Source of the DNA: Bog-950 sp046329495
GTDB taxonomy: Bacteria; Bacteroidota; Bacteroidia; Chitinophagales; LD1
Assembly: GCA_046329495.1 (NCBI GenBank)
Contig: JAXLUO010000003.1
Coordinates: forward strand, 62,001 to 126,000
Length of the DNA: 64,000 nucleotides
Direction: 5' to 3'
The stretch's first letter is position 1; every line of letters begins with the position of its first letter. Both the position numbers and the translations under genes were made by a program. Positions 1-8,627 of the stretch are shown piece after piece. Below the pieces are notes generated by a model. It was not told where the DNA came from and made no database searches. It saw only the letters and a program-made list of their open reading frames with translations.

Positions 1-226
1 AAGTAGCCAGCTTTGCAGTAGATATTTGTTGAATGCTTTGTTCACCATAAAAGACGTCACCGGAGGTTGGCGTAACCTGTCCGCCCAGTATTTTAATAAG
101 TGTTGACTTACCGGCACCATTAGGTCCGATAATCAAATTGATTTTACCGGGCATAAAGTCAACCGATATATCCTGCAGCAGCACCTTTTCGCCAATGCGA
201 TACGATATGTGTGTAGCGCGTAGCAT
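1..226 (-). CDS. hmuV: Heme ABC transporter ATP-binding protein HmuV (partial, runs off left edge)
   Basis: The reverse strand reads ATG at 226 and stays open to position 1, giving 75 residues of an ABC ATPase. Walker A (GPNGAGKST) is seen near residues 37-45; the Q-loop, signature and Walker B lie outside the window. The ATG shares a base with the TGA of the upstream permease, so the two are translationally coupled. From its neighbours it should be the cytoplasmic ATPase that powers heme (or another iron complex) import through the permease at 226-1257. Heme is inferred mainly from the HmuT-like binding protein; a cobalamin or siderophore substrate is not excluded. Confidence 0.85.
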   Translation of the reverse strand, partial: MLRATHISYRIGEKVLLQDISVDFMPGKINLIIGPNGAGKSTLIKILGGQVTPTSGDVFYGEQSIQQISTAKLAT

Positions 227-1257
227 CAGAAGAAGTAGTTTTTGCGGCGCAATAAATAAATAAAGATGGGAACGCCAACAACCGAGGTTACTATACCAAT
301 GGGCAACTCAGCAGGTCGCACCACCATACGGGCGGTTACATCTGCAAGGCTTAGTAGGATACCACCCAGCAAGGCACTGTTTCGGATCAGGTAGCGGTTG
401 TCGGCGCTGTTAAGCATACGCAACAGGTGCGGCACTATTAAGCCTACAAAGCTGATAACCCCAACAAACGCGGTTGCTACAGCTACCATAGCAATGTTAA
501 TGGCTAATACGGCCCATTTAAGGCGGTTGATGTTAACACCCAGATACATGGCTTCGGTTTCGCCCATCATCAGTGCATTCAATGGTTGGGCAAAACGCAG
601 GGCAACTAATAAACACACTACGGTAGTTATACCAACAATGGTTGCCGAATGCCAGTTAGCCCCCGATAAGGTGCCCATACCCCAAAAGGTAATAGAGCGT
701 GCCTGAGGGTCGCGGGCAATGTAGGAGAGAAAGCCAACACCGCTCATAAAAAGAGCGTTAATGGCTATGCCTGTAAGTAGTAATACTACAATGGAGCTTT
801 TACCCGTTTCGCGCGATTGCGAAAGCAGGAATACCAAAAGGGTTGAAAGCACTGCTCCGGCACAGGCCGCTAAAGGCAAGGTCCATTCGCCGGTGTTAAA
901 CTTAAAGGTAGCTCCTAATACAAAGTAGAGTGCTGCCCCGAAAGCAGCACCACTGCTGGTGCCTATTAAGCCCGGTTCCACAATAGGGTTGCGAAACAAG
1001 GCTTGCACCAGGGTACCGCCAACGGCCAGGCTTGCGCCCACAAATAGGCATAGCAAGGCACGTGGCAGGCGGATGTCTAAAAAGATGCGTTCGTTTAGCT
1101 GCAGATCGCTGTTCCCCTGCACCCATTTGGTAATTGCAGAGAAGATCTCATCGGTGCTGATGGAAACAGCCCCAAAGCGTGCCGATAGCAACAAGGTAAG
1201 CACCAGGGCTATCAGCAATAAAGGAAAAGTAAGAAGGGCAATTCTACTTTTGGGCAC
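226..1257 (-). CDS. hmuU: FecCD-family ABC transporter permease (HmuU-like)
   Basis: This 343-residue protein is a polytopic inner-membrane permease of the FecCD/BtuC family, which usually has about 10 membrane helices and 330-350 residues. Family hallmarks are visible: IRLPRALLCLFVGASLAVGG near residue 70, the conserved block RNPIVEPGLIGTSSGAA near residue 95, and the C-terminal GVISFVGLIVPHLLRM stretch that contacts the ATPase. It starts 14 bases inside the end of the binding-protein gene and ends overlapping the ATPase start, so the three form one operon. It should pass heme or an iron complex across the inner membrane. Confidence 0.93.
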   Translation of the reverse strand: MPKSRIALLTFPLLLIALVLTLLLSARFGAVSISTDEIFSAITKWVQGNSDLQLNERIFLDIRLPRALLCLFVGASLAVGGTLVQALFRNPIVEPGLIGTSSGAAFGAALYFVLGATFKFNTGEWTLPLAACAGAVLSTLLVFLLSQSRETGKSSIVVLLLTGIAINALFMSGVGFLSYIARDPQARSITFWGMGTLSGANWHSATIVGITTVVCLLVALRFAQPLNALMMGETEAMYLGVNINRLKWAVLAINIAMVAVATAFVGVISFVGLIVPHLLRMLNSADNRYLIRNSALLGGILLSLADVTARMVVRPAELPIGIVTSVVGVPIFIYLLRRKNYFF

Positions 1258-2119
1258 CCTGGTGTATTAATTGTTGTAGTAATATAACATTCTCGCCGGT
1301 ACGCGGACCAAGATAAACCATATCATGCTCCTCCACCCGGTAGATGCGGTTGTTTTTAGCGGCGTTGGTTCCGGCCACGCCAGGTAGTTCTTTGATTTTT
1401 TCGGGTGTTCCTAACCGGTCATAACCGAAGTCGGTAAGCAGTATAACATCGGGGTCGGCAGCAGCAACTACTTCGGCAGAGAGTTGTTTCATGCCTTTAA
1501 CGTCATCCACCGCCAGTTTGCCTCCTGCCCAGTTAATCATTTTGGCAGCAGTGCTCTTTTGGGTCATTACCAAGTATACGTTGTTGGCTTGTCCAAAGTG
1601 GATGACAAGCACCTTTACGGTATCCTTGTATGCTTTGGCTTTTTCAAGTGCTTCGGCCATGTCTTTATCCAACTTGTTGCATAGCTCTTCGGCCCGTTGT
1701 TCTTTATGGAAGTAAGCGCCCATTTCACGTATAAGCAACTTGGTACTGTCGATGTCGCTGCCTTTGTTGGCGAATACTTTCATGGGTATTTTAAGGTCTT
1801 CCAGTTGCTTTACTACATGCTCGGGGCCTATGTTGTTATCGTGCAGGATAAGGGTTGGCTTGGCAGCAAGGATGCCTTCGGCGCTCAGTGCACGGTGGTA
1901 ACCAACGGTTGGTAGCTGCTTAACTTCGGGAGGATAGGTGCTGGAGATGTCAACGGCAACAATGTCCTTTTCAGCGCCTAATGCCCAGATGATTTCGGTG
2001 TATTGCTTGGCGATGCAAACAATGCGTTGTTCCTGGTCTTGCTTCTGGTCCTTATTGCCAAAGCGGCCACAGGATGCAAGTGCAAGTAACAGCACTAATA
2101 TGGTTCCGGATCTTTTCAT
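1244..2119 (-). CDS. hmuT: Heme ABC transporter substrate-binding lipoprotein (HmuT-like)
   Basis: The 291-residue product begins with a lipoprotein signal whose lipobox LASC places the lipidated Cys near residue 17. The rest is a helical-backbone (BtuF/FhuD class) periplasmic binding protein. The motif VGYHRALSAEGILAAKPT and the late YLGPRTGENV segment resemble HmuT/ShuT heme-binding proteins, where a conserved Tyr ligates heme iron; that is the reason for preferring heme over cobalamin. It would deliver substrate to the permease just downstream. The start lies only about 14 bases after a strong terminator that ends the receptor gene, so it is transcribed by read-through or from a promoter inside the receptor gene end. 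Confidence 0.88.
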   Translation of the reverse strand: MKRSGTILVLLLALASCGRFGNKDQKQDQEQRIVCIAKQYTEIIWALGAEKDIVAVDISSTYPPEVKQLPTVGYHRALSAEGILAAKPTLILHDNNIGPEHVVKQLEDLKIPMKVFANKGSDIDSTKLLIREMGAYFHKEQRAEELCNKLDKDMAEALEKAKAYKDTVKVLVIHFGQANNVYLVMTQKSTAAKMINWAGGKLAVDDVKGMKQLSAEVVAAADPDVILLTDFGYDRLGTPEKIKELPGVAGTNAAKNNRIYRVEEHDMVYLGPRTGENVILLQQLIHQGAQK

Positions 2120-2133
2120 GTGTTAGGAATTAA

Positions 2134-2164
2134 AAAAGGAGACCGTTTGAAACGGTCTCCTTTT
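2134..2164 (-). terminator. Strong intrinsic terminator between receptor and hmuT
   Basis: A perfect 15-base inverted repeat (arms 2134-2148 and 2150-2164, realistically a tri-base loop) is followed on the minus strand by a run of T. It lies just past the stop of the TonB receptor and 14 bases before the hmuT ATG, so it terminates the receptor transcript and sits in the path of any read-through into hmuTUV. Confidence 0.9.
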
Positions 2165-2172
2165 CGAGGTGT

Positions 2173-4575
2173 TTAGAATATGTATTTCAGGTTAAGTCCA
2201 CCAAAGAAGTTCGCCTTGTTAGGCGCAGGCAGATAGGCATCCGGTAATTGATTCAGGAACACCATCGCATAGTTTTTGTTCTGCGTAATGTTGTTGAAAC
2301 CAACGTAAGCGTCGATACCAATGTGCTTAATAAACACATGCGAGTAACCGATCTTGGCATTCAGCAGGTGGTAGTAATCGGTTTGGTTCTTGTTGTCTGA
2401 AGTGAAATACATCTTGTCGCGGAAAGAGTAGGTCATGTTCAGGTATAAGCCAGGCTTGGTAACAAAGTCAAAACCGGCATTGAAGATGATTGGTGGAACA
2501 CCGGCAACTACGTTCTTGCTGAAGTCAACTTCAACCGTTGACTTTTTATCGCTGCTTAGTTGTTGGTATTTAAAGGTGCCGTAACGGAAGTAAGAGTAAG
2601 TAAGATTAGCAAAAGGAGTGATGGCCTTTACAAACTTGTCGCTCTGGTAAGCTACTGCACGCACTGATAATTCCAGACCTAAGTTGTTCTGTTTGCCGGC
2701 ATTGGCCACATATACATACGAGGTAGCAGTGTTGCTTGCGTTAGGTACAGCAATTGTGGTCATCTTGTCGGTATACATGGTATAGAACACGGCCAGATCA
2801 TACATAAAGCGGCTGTTCAACACGTTGCCTTTTGATCCTAACTCGAATTGGGTGCCCAATTCGGGTTTCAGATCGGTAAGCACCTGACCGGTAAGCGGCA
2901 CAAAGAAGTAGGAGCTGGTAGGCGCTTTGTAGCCCCGGCTGAAGGAGGCGTAAACGGATGCCTGCTTGGCAAATACCTTGTTGATGGCCACGTGCGGAGA
3001 GAACATTTTGTTGAAGCTGTTGCTGTATTGCGATGGCTTATGCGTGCCGTTGGGGTTGCTTGGATTGTTGTTTGTAGCCACATAGTAGCGGTCGTTTAAC
3101 TGGATGCCCAGCGCACTGTAGCCAAAGCCTGCGGTTAAAGAGAAATCCAGCGGCATAGCAAGTGTCCATTCGGTAAAGGCTGCAGCAGTTCTTGAAATGG
3201 AGTAAGTGTTGCTGCGCAAAGCACCAATGATATTATACCCTGTGAGGTTAAAGCTATCGGCAATCATAGGGTAACCTAATGTTTGTGCGTTCTGCATTTG
3301 GCCTTCCATACCGGTAATGCCTGCTAATGAGAAGCCCTTGCCAAGCGGCACATGTACATCTAAAGTGGTGCGGAAACCATAGTTGATAGATGACTTATCT
3401 GTCCAACCACCTGCAGAGCTAACGTTGCTGATAAGACCAGTGCCGAACAAACTGGTGGTGTTTGACACATACTTATGGAAGTTATACGTATGCGAAATAC
3501 CGGTGCGGAAGGTCATTATGTTGCTGTGTGCATTGTTCTTTATATAAGCAGGGTTGCCGCTGTAGTTCAAAGTATCGAACTGACCAATGGTTAATTCGCC
3601 GTTACGCTCGTCGTAGCTATTGCTGAAGCCAAAATAAGCACTGATGGTTTGTTTCTCATTGGGTGCAAACTCGCCAAAGAAGTTAACAAAGTCCTTATTG
3701 GATTTGGTGTGGTCCATAAAGCCTTTGTACTTCTGCTTGCCGTAGTTTACCAGCAGGTTTGCCTTCTCCTTGCTTAATTGCAGGGTGCTGGTGTAACGTT
3801 GTAAGCCATAGCTGCCTATGATCACTTCCTGGCCGATAGATGATTTACCGGTTTGCGGTTTAAGTGTTTTGAGGTTAACCACGCCCGCAATGGCCTGGCC
3901 ATAAAGCGTGCCGGCAGGGCCTTTTACTACTTCCACGTTGCCGATAGAACCGAAGTCGATATCATCCATAAGGGTTAAGCCTTCCGCATCAGTTAATGGA
4001 ATGCCGTTGAGGTATACTTTGTAACCCTGTCCATCAAAGTTGCTGTTGATGCCGTTGGTGCCACGTGTGCCGTTGCCGTAACCACGAATGTTGAACTGCT
4101 GGCCTGCAGAGAAGGTGCGTCGTTCCATTTGCACACCGGGGATGTTGGTATTAATGGCATCGTCCATCAGCAAACCAGTTCCACGCTTGATCTCTGTTTC
4201 GCCAATACGGGCTACAGATACCGGTTGGTAAAGCACGGTTTTGTTTGGATTAGAGGTAGCTGTAATTTCTACCACGTTCAAATCCTTAGAAGTGGCATTT
4301 AATGTGATGCTTACCTGACTATTGCAGCCTACCTTTTGCTTGTAGGTTTCATAGCCTACGTAGGATACAGTTATCTCCGTTGAATCGCTGCAAGGCAGGG
4401 AGAAGTTGCCATTCTTATCGGTAGTGGCGCCTTTAGTACCGGATACATAAATGGTTGCGTTAGCCAGCGGTGTGCGGCCTTCGTTTTCGGTAATGGTGCC
4501 GGTAATTTGTGTGCCCTGTGCTATTGCTGCCAGGGATGTGAATAGGGATATAGTGAGGAGATTTATCTTTTTCAT
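2173..4575 (-). CDS. TonB-dependent outer-membrane receptor, probably for heme or an iron complex
   Basis: The 800-residue protein has a signal peptide (about residues 1-19, ending AIAQ), a CarboxypepD_reg-like beta-sandwich domain (about 22-105, with the typical ATTDKNGNFSL and VSYVGYET motifs), a TonB plug domain (about 120-235, including VEVVKGPAGTLYGQAIAGVVNLKT) and a C-terminal 22-strand barrel ending in an aromatic residue (LKYIF). The family imports large substrates across the outer membrane using TonB energy. Its position before the HmuTUV-type ABC importer suggests heme or ferric-complex uptake. An obvious TonB box was not identified. It is transcribed on the minus strand and ends at the terminator 2134-2164. 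Confidence 0.93.
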   Translation of the reverse strand: MKKINLLTISLFTSLAAIAQGTQITGTITENEGRTPLANATIYVSGTKGATTDKNGNFSLPCSDSTEITVSYVGYETYKQKVGCNSQVSITLNATSKDLNVVEITATSNPNKTVLYQPVSVARIGETEIKRGTGLLMDDAINTNIPGVQMERRTFSAGQQFNIRGYGNGTRGTNGINSNFDGQGYKVYLNGIPLTDAEGLTLMDDIDFGSIGNVEVVKGPAGTLYGQAIAGVVNLKTLKPQTGKSSIGQEVIIGSYGLQRYTSTLQLSKEKANLLVNYGKQKYKGFMDHTKSNKDFVNFFGEFAPNEKQTISAYFGFSNSYDERNGELTIGQFDTLNYSGNPAYIKNNAHSNIMTFRTGISHTYNFHKYVSNTTSLFGTGLISNVSSAGGWTDKSSINYGFRTTLDVHVPLGKGFSLAGITGMEGQMQNAQTLGYPMIADSFNLTGYNIIGALRSNTYSISRTAAAFTEWTLAMPLDFSLTAGFGYSALGIQLNDRYYVATNNNPSNPNGTHKPSQYSNSFNKMFSPHVAINKVFAKQASVYASFSRGYKAPTSSYFFVPLTGQVLTDLKPELGTQFELGSKGNVLNSRFMYDLAVFYTMYTDKMTTIAVPNASNTATSYVYVANAGKQNNLGLELSVRAVAYQSDKFVKAITPFANLTYSYFRYGTFKYQQLSSDKKSTVEVDFSKNVVAGVPPIIFNAGFDFVTKPGLYLNMTYSFRDKMYFTSDNKNQTDYYHLLNAKIGYSHVFIKHIGIDAYVGFNNITQNKNYAMVFLNQLPDAYLPAPNKANFFGGLNLKYIF

Positions 4576-4692
4576 GATTGATTTAAATTGATGAAATGAA
4601 TACTACACTGCCAGGGAATATGCAACCCACAGCAACATGCAGGCAAGATCCTTAGGTAAAAGCTAAGGACACATTAATAGAGTGGAAATGCT

Positions 4693-5226
4693 TTACGCAT
4701 TAAGGATGCTGCACCAGGGTGGTGGTGTTAGGCTACTATGTACCGGAGCGGTATAGTGATAAACATAGGTGTAGTGTAGTTGTGTGAGCCGTGTAACGGG
4801 TGTTACTACAACCGGTGTATTGCCTGAGCTGACTATAGACAGGAAGTAGAACATAGAACCGGAAGTTTTACCCGATTGGGTATTCTTCTCCAGGTTCTTT
4901 TGCAGCCACTCATCGAAGAAGGAGAAGAGTTCTTCCTCCTTGGTATCGTTGATACAGTGGTAGGTGGTGATGTTGTTCTTTGATTCAGCGTAAGCTACGT
5001 CGTAACGGCGGCCTTTATAGATGAACTCTGATTGGCCTTGCCATGTAAGTTCACTTGCTGATGTGTTAGGCACCGTTACTATGCACAGTTCCGTATCTGA
5101 TGAGCGTGATAGTTGATTGCTTACCTGCTGACTTATAGCAGCTTGCTGCAATTGGAAAGCGACCATAACCCCGATGAGGTTAATAACAAGTATAGAGAGC
5201 AGGATGAGTGCTACTAATCGCTTCAC
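4693..5226 (-). CDS. Hypothetical single-pass membrane protein
   Basis: This 177-residue protein starts with a basic tip and one hydrophobic segment (about residues 3-24), followed by a soluble, probably periplasmic, part with two Cys (about residues 48 and 92). The C-terminal third is rich in Thr, Val and Tyr with no recognised domain. It lies 117 bases upstream of the TonB receptor on the same strand and may be co-transcribed; small anchored proteins of unknown role next to metal-uptake receptors are common in Bacteroidota. A perfect -7 element (TACATTTG) lies five bases upstream of the ATG. I do not recognise the family. Confidence 0.7.
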   Translation of the reverse strand: MKRLVALILLSILVINLIGVMVAFQLQQAAISQQVSNQLSRSSDTELCIVTVPNTSASELTWQGQSEFIYKGRRYDVAYAESKNNITTYHCINDTKEEELFSFFDEWLQKNLEKNTQSGKTSGSMFYFLSIVSSGNTPVVVTPVTRLTQLHYTYVYHYTAPVHSSLTPPPWCSILNA

Positions 5227-5231
5227 AAGGG

Positions 5232-5239
5232 CAAATGTA
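5232..5239 (-). promoter_or_regulatory. Putative Bacteroidota -7 promoter element
   Basis: The minus strand reads TACATTTG, an exact match to TAnnTTTG, five bases before the ATG at 5226. No TTG was seen at the expected -33 distance, so only half of the promoter is supported. Confidence 0.4.
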
Positions 5240-5310
5240 ATAAACTGATTGTGAATGGTTAATTAGTGAATGGGAGAGTGGTTAATTGGTGAATACGATA
5301 TAAAGTAACC

Positions 5311-6177
5311 TTATTGTACATCCAATTCTTTCCCCTGGTATACCACTTTAATGTCGTTTTGGTACTCGTGAACGTAAGCGATAATCTTCATGTTTTCAGG
5401 CTTCCAGAGGGCATCGAGTGTCTTTTTGTAAACGCGACGCACTACACGGCCGGCTTCTGTTGTGGAGGTAATAGCATCGCCTTTGGTATCGGTTATAAAA
5501 GCTCGCTGAATATCGTTGTGGGTATAAAAGGTATCGATAACAGAGCCGTTCAGTTGGGCACTAACCATGCCGCTTTCAACCAAAGCAATAGTAAGTTTAT
5601 TGTCGTTGGTGATGGTTTGGGTATAGTGTACTTCGGCAATAACGGTTAGCTCTCTTGTAGCTGTATCATAGCTTTTGTTCAGCACAATATTAACCGGAGT
5701 GGTAGTTGCCAATTGCTGATTTACATAACCGGTCCATTTTGATTTATCGAGTAAAACATTGCTTTCGCCGCTAAACAAATGGCGGTCGATGGCTGCACAA
5801 GGTTCCAGACCTAATAAACCGAGGTATTCATATAAGTTTTGAGCCTCAGCAGTAATGAAATTTTCAGTGCTAAAAACGTAGGGGTAGCCCAACGAATTAG
5901 AAGGATGTAGACTCATTGAAACCACATTATCGGGATGTGCAGCTTTTATAGAAGCAATGATCTGGTGGCCTTGGGGGCAGTTAGGGCAACGCACGCCGGT
6001 GAACTCTTCAATTACTACGTTCTTTGCTTCCGGTGTTGCAATCGGTGATTCGATATACGTGGTGTCCTGTACGGTTGCTTTACCACGGCCAAGGTCAATA
6101 TCGGGGCCGACTTCTTTACAGGCGTTTAAACCGAAAGCAAGCGATGCTATGATTAAAAGGGAACTGAACTTATTCAT
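5311..6177 (-). CDS. Omp28-related lipoprotein with thioredoxin-like CxxC motif
   Basis: The 288-residue protein has a lipoprotein signal (lipobox LNAC, Cys near residue 20) and an Omp28-family domain. The segment NVVIEEFTGVRCPNCPQG (Cys 64 and 67) is a thioredoxin-fold active site of the type found in Omp28 proteins. It therefore probably acts at the outer membrane or periplasm in thiol handling, although no substrate is known. It is directly downstream of a DUF6029-type barrel (58 bases apart), with a TlpA-like thioredoxin divergently encoded on the other side; this trio recurs in Bacteroidota and points to a shared extracytoplasmic redox task. Confidence 0.85.
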   Translation of the reverse strand: MNKFSSLLIIASLAFGLNACKEVGPDIDLGRGKATVQDTTYIESPIATPEAKNVVIEEFTGVRCPNCPQGHQIIASIKAAHPDNVVSMSLHPSNSLGYPYVFSTENFITAEAQNLYEYLGLLGLEPCAAIDRHLFSGESNVLLDKSKWTGYVNQQLATTTPVNIVLNKSYDTATRELTVIAEVHYTQTITNDNKLTIALVESGMVSAQLNGSVIDTFYTHNDIQRAFITDTKGDAITSTTEAGRVVRRVYKKTLDALWKPENMKIIAYVHEYQNDIKVVYQGKELDVQ

Positions 6178-6235
6178 ACTGTTTTATTGAGATCGTGGTT
6201 AGGCTATGCTGACCATGACTGATATTAAAGTTAGT

Positions 6236-7870
6236 TTAGAATGTTGTGTTTATACCGATTTTAACACCACTAAACGCCGGTTCCAAACGACAAACACCAC
6301 CGGTACAAACAATGCCTTCCACCTGTTTAACATAGCTTATAGTGAAGCGATGCGGGCCGTGCGTATAGGCAGCAAACACTGAGTAATAGTGATTGGCATT
6401 CGGGTTAATATCGGGGTTTGGTTTAAAGTTCCACATATCTGATAAGGCAAACGAAAAGTGTGGCGCAAAATTATACTCTATCAAGCCGTAAATCCACTGG
6501 CCATAGTCCTTCATTACGTGTTGGTATTGCAACTCGAAACGAAGACTGTGTTTGCGGTTTATCTTATAGGTTAACTCTGCAAAGGGAGTGTAAGCATCCA
6601 CTTCGTGGTCACCTTCCTTACGGTAGATAAACTTGTTATAGCGCGCATACATAAAGCCGAAATCGAACTCAATGCTGGTGGTTGGCTTAAACAAAGCCTG
6701 GAAGTAGGCTTCGCCGAAGAACGCTGTGTCACTTGGGTTGTACTTCTTTAGCAGCAGGTCGCGCACATAGCTGCCCTGCCAGGTAAAGGTCATTTTGCGG
6801 CTGGGGGAGTAGGTTATTTCGGCACCGAAGGCCAGTTCGCGGTTCTCCTGCGAAGGGGCGAAGTAACGGGCCGGTAAGCGCAGGGAGTTTTGACGTGACA
6901 CCGGAGGAAGGAAGTTCATCTGTCCATCAAATAATGCCTCGGTAGGGTTTGGCGAGTTGTGCAGGTAGAAGTTCTCAGTGCGCTTAAATTGTAAGGTTAT
7001 GCCTAAGCCTTTTTGCGCATAGTTCAGGGTAGTATAAACGCAGTTGCCGGCGCGGTTAATGAGGCTGTCTTTCGCATCGCGGATCTGATCCTTCTTAATA
7101 GCCTCAGATGTCTTGTAAGCGCCTTCTACATACCAACTAAAGTTGCCTACTGTTAAGGTATTGTATAAAGTAAAAGCATAGGTATTGTACTTAGGAACAA
7201 AGCGGCCCAGGGTGTCGTAGCTTTCGATGGTGGAGACTACGGTGTTCATGGTGGCCTGGTCCATACTGCGGTTAATGACACCAACACCGGGTAACAACGT
7301 TACCTTGTTTTTGATGTTGAAGTTGCCTTCCGCATTAAAACCAAGCACAATTGGTTTCAGGATACTGAACTTCAGTTTCTGCACACCTGCAAAGGCCTTT
7401 AGTTTAACAAGGTCCTTTACATTGTATTCCAAACGGGCACCCAGCAGGGCATTATCAATACCTAAGGCACGTTCCTCGTACGTGCGATAGATGATACCGG
7501 TGCCGATCTGATCGTAGAGATAACCTGCAGTAACCGTAAGGTCTTTGATCTTTTTGCGTAAATAGAAGTTGCCGATGCCTGCCCCGGTATAAGGCGTGGT
7601 GGGCACGCGCAGGATAGAATTATAAAAGCCATCGAAGCGGAGGCCGGCATCGAACTCATACTTCTCGTTGGTATAGTTAAGGTTAAACCAGGCATCCACG
7701 CCCACCTTCAGGTTATCGTAGTGCGGCATGTTAGCGGCACCAATCTTAGGATCGCGGATGAAGAAGTTGGTGTTGGTTTGCAAGCCACCCGAGAAATAGC
7801 CCCATTGCGCACTTAGGTTCGATACGGTTAAAAAGACTAAAACGGTGGATAAGAGGTAAAGTTTACGCAT
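6236..7870 (-). CDS. Outer-membrane beta-barrel protein of the DUF6029 type
   Basis: The 544-residue product has a cleavable signal peptide (about residues 1-21, ending SAQ) and then alternating aromatic/polar strands typical of a large outer-membrane barrel, ending with aromatic Phe (GINTTF). The N-terminal motif with LRKKIKDLTVTAGYLYDQIGTGIIYR resembles DUF6029 family proteins, which occur beside Omp28 and thioredoxin-like genes. Function is unknown; assignment to DUF6029 is from memory of the family pattern. A promoter candidate lies at 7894-7923. Confidence 0.75.
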   Translation of the reverse strand: MRKLYLLSTVLVFLTVSNLSAQWGYFSGGLQTNTNFFIRDPKIGAANMPHYDNLKVGVDAWFNLNYTNEKYEFDAGLRFDGFYNSILRVPTTPYTGAGIGNFYLRKKIKDLTVTAGYLYDQIGTGIIYRTYEERALGIDNALLGARLEYNVKDLVKLKAFAGVQKLKFSILKPIVLGFNAEGNFNIKNKVTLLPGVGVINRSMDQATMNTVVSTIESYDTLGRFVPKYNTYAFTLYNTLTVGNFSWYVEGAYKTSEAIKKDQIRDAKDSLINRAGNCVYTTLNYAQKGLGITLQFKRTENFYLHNSPNPTEALFDGQMNFLPPVSRQNSLRLPARYFAPSQENRELAFGAEITYSPSRKMTFTWQGSYVRDLLLKKYNPSDTAFFGEAYFQALFKPTTSIEFDFGFMYARYNKFIYRKEGDHEVDAYTPFAELTYKINRKHSLRFELQYQHVMKDYGQWIYGLIEYNFAPHFSFALSDMWNFKPNPDINPNANHYYSVFAAYTHGPHRFTISYVKQVEGIVCTGGVCRLEPAFSGVKIGINTTF

Positions 7871-7893
7871 GAAAAACAGGATATAAACGGGGG

Positions 7894-7923
7894 TAAAGTT
7901 ATTTTAAATGGGAATTTTCAAAA
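7894..7923 (-). promoter_or_regulatory. Candidate promoter for the DUF6029-type gene
   Basis: On the minus strand TTTTG is followed after about 17 bases by TAACTTTA, a 7/8 match to TAnnTTTG, about 23 bases before the ATG at 7870. The spacer is slightly shorter than the usual 19. Confidence 0.4.
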
Positions 7924-7997
7924 ATCGGTCTACTTTCGGGGAAAGGCGGGCCAACTTTGGCATAGGCCTTGCGTATATTCAACAAACAAAGAAGCAC

Positions 7998-8525
7998 ATG
8001 AGGAAACCACTGGTAGTTTTAGTTCTGGTAATGAGCTTATTAGCCGCTAAAGCGCAGGACGACAAAAAAGGAATAGAAAAGGTATTGGGCGAAAAGACCT
8101 TGCCTTCGATTACGCTGAGTGATATGAATGGTAAGAAGGTGAACGTTGCTGACTATGGTAAAAGCGGCAAGATTACCATCATTAGCTTTTGGGCTACCTG
8201 GTGCGTGCCCTGCAAAAAGGAACTGACCAACCTGGCGGACCTGTATGATGAATGGAAGAAGAAGTATAACGTACAAGTAGTGGCCGTATCGATTGATGAT
8301 AGCCGCAGCACCAGCAAGGTTAAGCCGGTGGTTGACGGGCAGCGTTGGGAATATGAAGTGCTGCTGGATGTAAACCAGGACCTGAAGCGCCAACTGAATG
8401 TGCCAAGCGTGCCTTTTACCTTGTTGGTTGATGCTAACGGTAAGATAGTGTATATGCATAACGGTTATACGGATGGTGATGAATATGTATTAGAGGAAGA
8501 AGTGAAGAAGCTGGTGAAGAATTAG
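7998..8525 (+). CDS. TlpA-family thioredoxin-like protein
   Basis: The 175-residue protein has a signal peptide (residues 1-20, ending AAKAQ) and a thioredoxin-fold domain with the active site WCVPCK (Cys 69 and 72) and the cis-Pro segment VPSVPFTLLVD. It is an AhpC/TSA-type TlpA protein, probably a periplasmic thiol reductase. I chose the ATG at 7998 over an upstream in-frame start at 7908 because only the former yields a normal signal peptide. It is divergent from the Omp28/DUF6029 pair and may share their task. A hairpin with a T-run follows at 8565-8604. Confidence 0.9.
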   Translation: MRKPLVVLVLVMSLLAAKAQDDKKGIEKVLGEKTLPSITLSDMNGKKVNVADYGKSGKITIISFWATWCVPCKKELTNLADLYDEWKKKYNVQVVAVSIDDSRSTSKVKPVVDGQRWEYEVLLDVNQDLKRQLNVPSVPFTLLVDANGKIVYMHNGYTDGDEYVLEEEVKKLVKN

Positions 8526-8564
8526 TAGATTAGTGGAACGGTAGATTAATAGAACAGACAATAC

Positions 8565-8604
8565 AAAAGGAGGGGGAGCGCTTGCTAAGTGGTTCCCCTT
8601 TTTT
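8565..8604 (+). terminator. Possible intrinsic terminator after the TlpA-like gene
   Basis: An A/G-rich arm (AAAAGGAGGGGGA) can pair, with several G-U pairs, with TCCCCTTTTTT, and the 3' side is a T-run. The stem is imperfect, so it is only a probable terminator. Confidence 0.4.
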
Positions 8605-8627
8605 ATGTGATGTATTGGGTTAATTGA

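Noticed and set aside
4576..4692. Possible cobalamin riboswitch or terminator before the TonB receptor
   Set aside because: A short hairpin (CCTTAG/CTAAGG, 4651-4669) exists but there is no T-run, and the conserved cobalamin-box elements were not found.
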